Source: Porticoccaceae bacterium
Lineage (GTDB): Bacteria > Pseudomonadota > Gammaproteobacteria > Pseudomonadales > Porticoccaceae
Length of the DNA stretch: 64,000 nt
Assembly (NCBI GenBank): GCA_018654575.1
Contig: JABILI010000097.1
Span: 1-64,000, forward strand
Reading direction: 5' to 3'
This document shows, one piece after another, positions 57,476 to 64,000 of this stretch; within the stretch, counting starts at the first letter, position 1; every line of letters begins with the position of its first letter. Under the pieces are notes generated by a model that did no database searches, had not been told where the DNA came from, and saw only the letters and a program-made list of their open reading frames with translations. A program made the position numbers and the translations under genes.

Positions 57476-59353
57476 TTAATTAATCGCCCGTAACAAACGA
57501 CCCATAGGTTTTTGCCCTAAGCCATCTGTGAACTGGTTATTTTCCCAAGCAACATGGCCACCAATCATTACAAATGGCACCACGCCATCGGATCGATTGA
57601 CTAATTGCTCGTGTTGGAATTCTTCTCGGTGGACCCGTTGAACATTGCTTTCACCGTCATAGCTTGCAAGCTGCTCTGGGTCGATGAGAATTAAGTCTGC
57701 AACATCACCTTCATGGATAGTCCCTCCGGCCACGCCAAATACGTCTGCCGCATCTTTAGTCAATCGCTTAACCATGTAACTCACATCGCCATCGCCACCC
57801 TCAGCGGCTAACTTTAAGCTTCTTAGGTTAACATCGTAGAATGCCATGTTGGTCAGGTGTGCCCCGCTGTCATTAAAGCCTGGCAGCAGTTTAGGGTTCA
57901 TTAGCAATTCTCGAACAACCTTCAGATCACGGTTAGCCGTCACTGTGCTCCAGCTTAAGTCGGTATCAAAGGTTCTCAGCATTTGCAGCATGAAGTCTCC
58001 TTCATCGGCAATCCAGAAGAAATCTTTTTGTATTAATTTTTGCTCTGCTTTGGTGAAGGGCTCCTCACATTGGTCTTGCTTAATGGCTACAGCGCGATCA
58101 AAAACCGATTGAAAATCCATGCCCTGCCAATTTTTTTGTGGGCATCTCTCCACTGTCATATCAGCCAGCGTGCGATTAAAAGCAAAATCCTCAACGTTAA
58201 GTTTGCGTTTCAGCCGATCAAGATTCCAGCCTTGCTTACCCCTCATCCACATAGATTTGAATAATTTAATGTAGTCAGGCTCATGCATAATCTTACGTCG
58301 CCCTTCGCGATCCTCAATATCTGTCTCATTGAGTCGGCGCAGCTCTGGGATCTCCTCCGCAATCGGAGTGATCGCGCCGTCTGACCAAACCTTAAAAGGT
58401 GCACCCAGTGCTTGCATATGAAAGTCCCCCTGCACCCAGGAAGAGTTAAGCAAAATTGATAATGTCTTTACCATTTTGGAGAGCTTCCAATTATTGGCAA
58501 GATCTAAGGCTGCAACAACAGTGGTTCTCAGGGGTTTTCCATGCAGCCTGCCACTGGTCAGTAAAAATGTTCTTAAGGTACCTATAACACTGTCTTTTGG
58601 TGGAGTCGCCTGCCAAGTAGATTCTTGCTCTCTGACGACCTGAGCAAGCTCTTTAAGCTCGCCATACTTTGCAAACTGTGTCGGAATCGTTTTTTCACAG
58701 TGCGGCTGAGCCGCTAAATAATGGAAGGGTAATGCGTCTGTTGAGAACCCAGCATAGCCGCATTTAAGTGCGTCACGCAGCGTTCCTTTCATATCCTTAA
58801 GTTCACTGCTGGTTGGATCACGGGTGACGCTATTATCAAAACCCATAGCATCGATGCGCAGCATTGAATGAGGAAACAAAACCGCCACATTAGGCCCCAA
58901 ATTCAATCCATCCAAATGCTCCAAATAAGCTTTAGGATCGCCCCACGTGATATTGTCAGCGCAACTTTTAAGCACCGACTTTGGTATATTTTCAACGCGG
59001 GCATAACAGCTAACAATCGGGTCATTGGTGCCGTCGCGCTGAGCGCCAAAGGCTAGTCCCAAACTACAATTCGCGATCACGACTGATGTAGTGCCGTGGC
59101 GCGTAGATTCAGGTAATCCTGGTGCAACTTCTAACTCTAAGTCGTAATGGGTGTGTATATCGAACAGACCCGGCATCAACCACATACCTTCTCCATCGAT
59201 AACGCGAAGTGCGTTCATCTCATCCAAGTTCGTACCGCGCGCGACAATACGCCCATCACTGACGGCAACATCTTCAATAACGGGAGTCTCCCCATTGTTA
59301 AACACTTTTGCGCTTCTAATGAGGGTATCAATTTTTTGAATTTCCGCATGCAT
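57476..59353 (-). CDS. N-acyl-D-amino-acid deacylase-like amidohydrolase
   Basis: 625 residues, cytosolic (no signal). First metal motif FDIHTHYDLELEVAPGLPESTRHGTTSVVIANCSLG is typical of the D-aminoacylase group; the catalytic end NDSGAHLTNMAFYD and VAGGTIHEGDVADLILIDPE complete it. Acts on an N-acyl or cyclic amide substrate that the sequence does not reveal. Divergent from the alpha/beta hydrolase gene at 59476. Confidence 0.82.
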   Translation of the reverse strand: MHAEIQKIDTLIRSAKVFNNGETPVIEDVAVSDGRIVARGTNLDEMNALRVIDGEGMWLMPGLFDIHTHYDLELEVAPGLPESTRHGTTSVVIANCSLGLAFGAQRDGTNDPIVSCYARVENIPKSVLKSCADNITWGDPKAYLEHLDGLNLGPNVAVLFPHSMLRIDAMGFDNSVTRDPTSSELKDMKGTLRDALKCGYAGFSTDALPFHYLAAQPHCEKTIPTQFAKYGELKELAQVVREQESTWQATPPKDSVIGTLRTFLLTSGRLHGKPLRTTVVAALDLANNWKLSKMVKTLSILLNSSWVQGDFHMQALGAPFKVWSDGAITPIAEEIPELRRLNETDIEDREGRRKIMHEPDYIKLFKSMWMRGKQGWNLDRLKRKLNVEDFAFNRTLADMTVERCPQKNWQGMDFQSVFDRAVAIKQDQCEEPFTKAEQKLIQKDFFWIADEGDFMLQMLRTFDTDLSWSTVTANRDLKVVRELLMNPKLLPGFNDSGAHLTNMAFYDVNLRSLKLAAEGGDGDVSYMVKRLTKDAADVFGVAGGTIHEGDVADLILIDPEQLASYDGESNVQRVHREEFQHEQLVNRSDGVVPFVMIGGHVAWENNQFTDGLGQKPMGRLLRAIN

Positions 59354-59475
59354 TTAGTGTGATTCTCGTCAGGCTACAAGTCCGTTAGTATTGCACTTAC
59401 CAGAAATTAAGGTCAAGCTTCCAGCCCATGCTACCGTGACTTTAGGGTACTGATAACTAACGCTTGGAGCGCCCA

Positions 59476-60402
59476 ATGGCATCAAATAACAGCCCTGATT
59501 GCATTACCCCAAAACAATGGCAGGCGCGAGGCGGCCTTGAAATTCTGCTTGGCAACTCGATCTTTGTTGTCGATGAGGGTGCTGCCCATTTACCTACTAT
59601 TGTATTACTGCACGGATTCCCTACGTCAAGTTGGGATTGGGCTCCCATTTGGCATTCGCTCTCACAGAACTATCGGTTAATTGCTTTAGATATGTTGGGC
59701 TTTGGCTTTTCAGCCAAGCCTAACAGCCACCATTACAGTATTCATGGTCAAGCTGACATTGTTGAGGCCTTAGTTAAAACAAAGGGGCTGGATCGCTTTC
59801 ACGTGTTGGCGCATGACTATGGCGATACCGTCGCGCAGGAATTATTGGCGCGACAGTTAGAGGGAGTGGGCGCAGGAACATGGATTTCCTGCTGCTTCCT
59901 TAATGGCGGTTTGTTTCCCGAAACGCACCACGCGCTGCTAACGCAAAAATTACTCTTGAGTCCATTGGGTAAATTTTTAAACCGATTAACCGGCTACTCA
60001 AAGTTTAGCAAGAATTTTAGTTCGGTTTTTGGCCTACAAAGTAAGCCATCAGAAAAAGATCTAGAGAATTTTTGGTGGCTTATTAATGTCAACGAGGGCA
60101 AACATATTTTCCACAATTTGATTACCTATATGCGTGATCGGCTTGAACATCGAGAGCGCTGGGTATCTGCACTACAAAAATCTACCATTCCACTGGGCTT
60201 AATTAATGGCTCTGTAGACCCAGTATCGGGTGACCATATGGTGGCACGCTATAAAGAACTGAATTGCCGATTAGATTATCTCGCGGAACTCCCTTTGATC
60301 GGTCACTATCCGCAAGTGGAAGCCCCCGATGAGGTGCGAGTGCATTATGAAAACTTCCTGGCCTCGTTATTAACCGATAGTGGTGAGGTCTCTAATGACT
60401 GA
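59476..60402 (+). CDS. Alpha/beta hydrolase, haloalkane dehalogenase/epoxide hydrolase-like
   Basis: 308 residues from the ATG at 59476, which has GGAG in front; the track's TTG overlaps that site. [12 protein letters not shown] supplies the oxyanion hole. The nucleophile elbow is [11 protein letters not shown], with Asp where serine hydrolases have Ser, as in epoxide hydrolases and haloalkane dehalogenases. The His is in [14 protein letters not shown]. Eight-base overlap with the VF530 gene. Confidence 0.83.
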   Translation: MASNNSPDCITPKQWQARGGLEILLGNSIFVVDEGAAHLPTIVLLHGFPTSSWDWAPIWHSLSQNYRLIALDMLGFGFSAKPNSHHYSIHGQADIVEALVKTKGLDRFHVLAHDYGDTVAQELLARQLEGVGAGTWISCCFLNGGLFPETHHALLTQKLLLSPLGKFLNRLTGYSKFSKNFSSVFGLQSKPSEKDLENFWWLINVNEGKHIFHNLITYMRDRLEHRERWVSALQKSTIPLGLINGSVDPVSGDHMVARYKELNCRLDYLAELPLIGHYPQVEAPDEVRVHYENFLASLLTDSGEVSND

Positions 60403-60634
60403 AAAACAACCTAACAATCCATTGCACGGAATCACCCTAGAAATGGTGGTCACTCGTCTCGTTGACTTTCACGGATGGGATGGCCTTGCACAGCGTATCA
60501 ACATTAATTGTTTCAAGAGCAACCCATCGGTAAAGTCATCATTAAAGTTTTTACGTCGGACCCCGTGGGCTAGGGACAAAGTCGAGAGCTTGTATCTATC
60601 AACATTTGAGCCCGCCTCGCCCTGGGGAAGTTAA
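60395..60634 (+). CDS. VF530 family DNA-binding-like protein (DUF2132)
   Basis: 79 residues from the ATG at 60395 with GAGG upstream. [53 protein letters not shown] is the VF530/DUF2132 pattern almost entire. The structure of the family is helical; function unclear. The start overlaps the preceding hydrolase gene. Confidence 0.85.
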   Translation: MTEKQPNNPLHGITLEMVVTRLVDFHGWDGLAQRININCFKSNPSVKSSLKFLRRTPWARDKVESLYLSTFEPASPWGS

Positions 60635-60687
60635 TCCTCAAGGCGTACTAGAACAATCAAATATTAGGCCTACTTAAGGGATTTAAC

Positions 60688-61074
60688 ATGACCTATATAC
60701 AATTAACCTACTTACATCTCGGGACTTTAGCGCCCGCCTTCGCTATTGGCACTTACCTGTTATTGAATCGTAAAGGGACCGCCGCTCACAAACTGCTGGG
60801 CAAACTCTATATGGGGCTAATGCTGTTTACCGCCATCATCACACTTTTTATGGGCGCCCAGGTCGGTCCTCGATTTCTAAATCATTTTGGTTATCTTCAC
60901 CTGCTAAGCCTATTTGTTTTATATACAGTACCCACAGCGTATAGGGCTATACGCACCGGCAATATCGGGGCACATAGACGCAAAATGATTGGTTTATATG
61001 TGGGCGCTCTTCTGGTGGCAGGTAGTTTCACCCTGGCGCCTGGGCGCTTGATGCACACTTGGTTGTTTGGTTGA
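60688..61074 (+). CDS. DUF2306-type membrane protein
   Basis: 128 residues, four helices, with HKLLGKLYMGLMLFTAI and the HRRKMIGLYVGALLVAG segment that recall DUF2306 and related putative heme-binding membrane proteins. Function unknown. Confidence 0.65.
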   Translation: MTYIQLTYLHLGTLAPAFAIGTYLLLNRKGTAAHKLLGKLYMGLMLFTAIITLFMGAQVGPRFLNHFGYLHLLSLFVLYTVPTAYRAIRTGNIGAHRRKMIGLYVGALLVAGSFTLAPGRLMHTWLFG

Positions 61075-61203
61075 GTCTTATCTTACCTTCGGAAAATTAT
61101 GTCACTTGCGGCTCCAGATCCTAGGCAGTAGCATAGCGCTATACAAACTCATTATTCGGATGCCCTTGCTATTAAACAACTAGCCGTTAATTTATCGCTT
61201 ATA

Positions 61204-61920
61204 TTGGCTCTATGGAGCGGCGGCACAGACGCAATCTCCGATGAGGTTAGAGCGGCAGTGGCCAGTAACTTTTCCGTTGCAATGAAAGCCCTCGCGGTGG
61301 AGTTTGAAAAGACAACTGCTCATCATGTCGTACTTTCATTTGGCTCTACGGGTAAGCACTACGCGCAAATAAAAAATGGTGCGCCTTTTGATGTATTCCT
61401 CGCTGCAGACGCGGCACGACCCGCCCTTTTAGAGAATCAAGGTATCGCTAATGCTGGTAGTCGCACTACCTATGCTAGAGGAAAACTGGTCCTTTGGACC
61501 TCAAAGCCTGATGTCAATGACGTTCAAGATATTCTATTGAACAGCCAGGACGTTCGCCACTTGGCGCTAGCCAACCCAAAATTATCCCCTTACGGCATGG
61601 CGGCACAGCAAGCTATGGTAGAACTTAATGTATGGCCAAAGCTGCAAGCTAAGATAGTACGGGGAGAAAATATCGCCCAAACGTTTCAATTTGTCCACAG
61701 CGGTAATGCCGAGTTGGGTTTTGTTGCCTATTCCCAGGTGGTCAATCCTAAGCGATCTGTGCAAGGATCATTTTGGATGCCGCCCCAATCTCTTTATAGC
61801 CCGATTGATCAGCAAGCAGTATTATTAAACGACAAACAAGCTTCGAAGGACTTTTTGAAGTTTTTAGACGGTTCCCTAGCTCGACAGATTATTCAAAATT
61901 ACGGGTATGACTTGCCATGA
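61204..61920 (+). CDS. modA: Molybdate-binding protein ModA
   Basis: Periplasmic subunit of the ModABC importer. Motifs [38 protein letters not shown] and [15 protein letters not shown] fit ModA. The annotated TTG start would leave no signal peptide. In frame just upstream (from 61171) lie codons for [20 protein letters not shown], a good signal sequence, but the only starts there are ATT or ATA before a TAG at 61129. The true start is thus uncertain. Overlaps modB by four bases. Confidence 0.87.
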   Translation: MALWSGGTDAISDEVRAAVASNFSVAMKALAVEFEKTTAHHVVLSFGSTGKHYAQIKNGAPFDVFLAADAARPALLENQGIANAGSRTTYARGKLVLWTSKPDVNDVQDILLNSQDVRHLALANPKLSPYGMAAQQAMVELNVWPKLQAKIVRGENIAQTFQFVHSGNAELGFVAYSQVVNPKRSVQGSFWMPPQSLYSPIDQQAVLLNDKQASKDFLKFLDGSLARQIIQNYGYDLP

Positions 61921-62600
61921 TCCTCAGTCAACAGGATTTAACCGCGCTTTTTGTGACCCTTAAGTTGGCGTCGGTGAGCACGCTCGTGTTATTAATTATT
62001 GGTACGCCTCTGGCCTGGTGGCTGTCACGTAGCCAATGGCGATTTAAGTATATTATCGAAGCCATTATTGCCCTCCCACTTATTTTACCCCCGACGGTGC
62101 TAGGCTTTTATTTGCTAATTTCACTGGGCCCCAATGGTCCGATCGGCGGCCTTGTGGCTATGTTAGATGGTGCGCCTTTGGCCTTTACCTTTACCGGACT
62201 TGTTATTGGCTCGGTGTTTTATTCTATGCCTTTTGTTGTGCAGCCACTGCAAAATGCCTTTACTGCTGTTGGCCAAAGACCCTTAGAGGTAGCGGCAACA
62301 CTTCGCGCATCGCCACTAGACCGATTCTTTACCATTGCAGTCCCCATGGCTAAGCCCGGGTTTATGACTGCGAGTGTGCTGGGCTTCGCTCATACACTTG
62401 GAGAATTCGGGGTGGTTTTGATGATTGGCGGCAATATCCCCGGCAGTACACAGGTGGCTTCAATTGCTATTTATGATCATGTCGAGGCACTAGAGTATGG
62501 CCAAGCACATTGGTTAGCCGGCAGCCTTTTGCTCTTCTCATTCCTGCTGTTAATTGTTGTTTATGGTGCTAATCGTCGCTATACCGTGGCACAACCATGA
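61917..62600 (+). CDS. modB: Molybdate ABC transporter permease ModB
   Basis: 227 residues, about five helices. [24 protein letters not shown] and the EAA loop [25 protein letters not shown] are characteristic, with [18 protein letters not shown] near the C-terminal third. ATGA overlaps with both modA and modC. Confidence 0.92.
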   Translation: MILSQQDLTALFVTLKLASVSTLVLLIIGTPLAWWLSRSQWRFKYIIEAIIALPLILPPTVLGFYLLISLGPNGPIGGLVAMLDGAPLAFTFTGLVIGSVFYSMPFVVQPLQNAFTAVGQRPLEVAATLRASPLDRFFTIAVPMAKPGFMTASVLGFAHTLGEFGVVLMIGGNIPGSTQVASIAIYDHVEALEYGQAHWLAGSLLLFSFLLLIVVYGANRRYTVAQP

Positions 62601-63664
62601 CCATAGCCGTGCGCTTTAATATTCAACGTGGTGAGTTTGCTCTCAACATCGACACTGTTATCCCTGATACCGGGGTGACAGCCATATTCGGCCCCTCAGG
62701 GAGCGGTAAAACAACGCTTTTAAGGGCTATTGCAGGATTAGAGCATAGCGAGGATGGCTACCTTAAAGTAGGTGACATTCTATGGCAGGGAAATAAAACA
62801 TTTTTGCCGGCACACCAACGTAAAGTCGGTTATGTTTTTCAAGAGCCTAGCCTGTTCAGCCATCTCGATGTGCAAGGTAATATCAACTATGGCCTGAAAC
62901 GTGCACAAGATGGTTCTGCTGCTGCGGTCCTACAGCAAGCCATCACCCTGCTTGGTCTTGAGCACTTGCTCAAACGTATGCCGTGGCAATTATCCGGCGG
63001 TGAACAACAGCGTGTTGCTATCGCACGTGCAATGGCCGCGAGCCCTTCAATGTTGCTACTGGATGAGCCCTTGGCGGCATTGGGAGATGAGCAAAAAACA
63101 GCCATATTGCCGTACCTTGAATCCGTTTATAAAACACTGGATATCCCAGTGCTCTATGTCAGTCATTCCCGTGACGAAGTCGCTCGGTTAGCCGACCATA
63201 TGTTGCTGCTTGATCATGGCGAGATAAAAGCCTCCGGTAAAATAAGTGACATTTTTACGGCTTTGGATTTACCGCTGGCTCATCAATCCCATGCTGAAAG
63301 CATTATTGAAGCTACCGTATCGTCCTATGACGAAGAATTTGGTTTAGCCGCGATGACATTTTTAGGCGGTCAATTTCTAGTGGCAGCCGAACCTTTAATA
63401 GTCGGCGCAAAAGTTCGCTTGCAGGTGCTCGCTCGGGATGTCAGCATTACTCTCGAGCAGCAAAAAAATACCAGTATTCTCAATATTATTCCTGTCACCA
63501 TCGATAAGATTGTAAAAGAAACTAAGTCTCAGATGACGGTACGATTATTTGCCGAAGAAACCGCTCTGCTATCCAGAATTAGCTGTAAATCAGCTTATGA
63601 TCTAAATCTTAAAGAAGGTGATAAGGTTTTTGCCCAAGTTAAAACTGCGGCTTTACTGACCTAA
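62597..63664 (+). CDS. modC: Molybdate ABC transporter ATP-binding protein ModC
   Basis: 355 residues. Walker [16 protein letters not shown], signature [16 protein letters not shown], Walker [12 protein letters not shown], switch His in YVSHSRDEV. The C-terminal third holds a single MOP/TOBE domain ([24 protein letters not shown]) that can bind molybdate. Confidence 0.94.
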   Translation: MTIAVRFNIQRGEFALNIDTVIPDTGVTAIFGPSGSGKTTLLRAIAGLEHSEDGYLKVGDILWQGNKTFLPAHQRKVGYVFQEPSLFSHLDVQGNINYGLKRAQDGSAAAVLQQAITLLGLEHLLKRMPWQLSGGEQQRVAIARAMAASPSMLLLDEPLAALGDEQKTAILPYLESVYKTLDIPVLYVSHSRDEVARLADHMLLLDHGEIKASGKISDIFTALDLPLAHQSHAESIIEATVSSYDEEFGLAAMTFLGGQFLVAAEPLIVGAKVRLQVLARDVSITLEQQKNTSILNIIPVTIDKIVKETKSQMTVRLFAEETALLSRISCKSAYDLNLKEGDKVFAQVKTAALLT

Positions 63665-63684
63665 CATTAAATAACGAGGCTTTA

Positions 63685-64000
63685 ATGGAACAACCTAATC
63701 AGCTTAAAAATCAGTTCCATCTCTTTAGTCAAAGACGGTTTCTGCCATTTTTTATTACCCAATTTCTCGGCGCGCTCAACGATAATCTGTTTAAAAATGC
63801 GCTCTTAGTGATTGTCGTCAGTACCGCAGCAGCGGGCTCAGATAGCAGCACTAACTTTACCACCAACTTTGCGGTTGGTTTATTTATCCTGCCCTTTTTC
63901 CTTTTCTCTACGACGGCTGGCCAATTGGCGGATACCTATGACAAAGCAATGTTGATGCGCAGAGTTAAATTAGCTGAAATTTTTATTATGCTAGCTGGCA
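63685..64000 (+). CDS. MFS transporter, LplT/Aas-like (3' end beyond window)
   Basis: Only 105 codons are in the window. MEQPNQLKNQFHLFSQRRF then QFLGALNDNLFKNAL is the entrance of the LplT-like MFS fold; helices follow at about 40-75. Ribosome site GAGG. Relatives are either lysophospholipid flippases or the MFS half of an acyltransferase/acyl-ACP synthetase fusion; the C-terminus is needed to decide. Confidence 0.75.
   Translation, partial: MEQPNQLKNQFHLFSQRRFLPFFITQFLGALNDNLFKNALLVIVVSTAAAGSDSSTNFTTNFAVGLFILPFFLFSTTAGQLADTYDKAMLMRRVKLAEIFIMLAG

Noticed and set aside
1-64000. CRISPR arrays, prophage, insertion sequences, tRNA or rRNA genes
   Set aside because: No regularly spaced repeats, transposase or integrase motifs, or tRNA-like cloverleaf arms were noticed; a tool search would be needed to exclude short ones.

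Overview
The window looks like chromosome of a free-living, probably marine gammaproteobacterium of the SAR92/Porticoccaceae/Cellvibrionales type, with moderate GC by eye. This rests on gene order: ygfB-pepP-ubiH diverging from zapA-6S RNA-fau, aroQ-accB-accC-prmA-dusB-fis-purH, trpE-G-D-C, gshB-yqgE-ruvX-yggS-proC-yggT-metX-metW-DUF4426-rdgB-hemW, and trxA-rho-ubiD. These are Pseudomonas-like arrangements. No rRNA, tRNA, insertion sequence, prophage or CRISPR array was recognised. The assignment to a clade is inference.

Layout. 1-11 kb: ubiquinone hydroxylase UbiH (cut by the window edge), PepP, YgfB, the cell-division pair ZapB-like/ZapA, 6S RNA, Fau, pyruvate kinase, IlvA, RpiA, a PCuAC copper chaperone and DsbD. 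11.5-17.8 kb: aroQ, biotin carboxyl carrier protein and biotin carboxylase, PrmA, DusB, Fis and PurH, closed by a strong terminator. 17.8-24.5 kb: a minus-strand accessory block (XRE-2TM regulator, sulfatase, secreted amidohydrolase, GNAT, threonine aldolase, photolyase) that separates purH from purD. 24.7-27.4 kb: purD, a membrane protein and coq7. 27.5-29.1 kb: a LysR regulator followed by a duplicated promoter-like element and duplicated terminators, one unit enclosing a 35-residue membrane peptide. 29.2-34.5 kb: trpCDGE, rpe and an exported EF-hand protein on the minus strand. 34.6-46.9 kb: a housekeeping run from gshB to ubiD that carries two decayed gene remnants, pilT and yggU.

46.9-50.9 kb: a compact TetR regulon. 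Three copies of one 16-bp palindrome (CATGTC-N4-GACATG) lie upstream of tetR, of a six-helix membrane protein, and of a Tat-exported spermidine-dehydrogenase-like flavoprotein. A broken paralogue of the membrane protein lies beyond the third site. 51-53.7 kb: malonate uptake and activation (madL, madM, matB). 53.8-61 kb: amino-acid exporter, Ogt, BASS transporter, metallo-beta-lactamase-fold hydrolase, D-aminoacylase-like amidohydrolase, alpha/beta hydrolase, VF530 protein and a DUF2306 protein. 61.1-64 kb: modABC molybdate transporter and the start of an LplT-like MFS protein.

The most novel signals are the TetR regulon with its three matching operators and truncated paralogue, and the twin promoter/terminator units beside the LysR gene. 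Smaller points are the pilT and yggU fossils, two genes (phrB, modA) whose natural N-terminus has no ordinary start codon, and a possible trp leader peptide.
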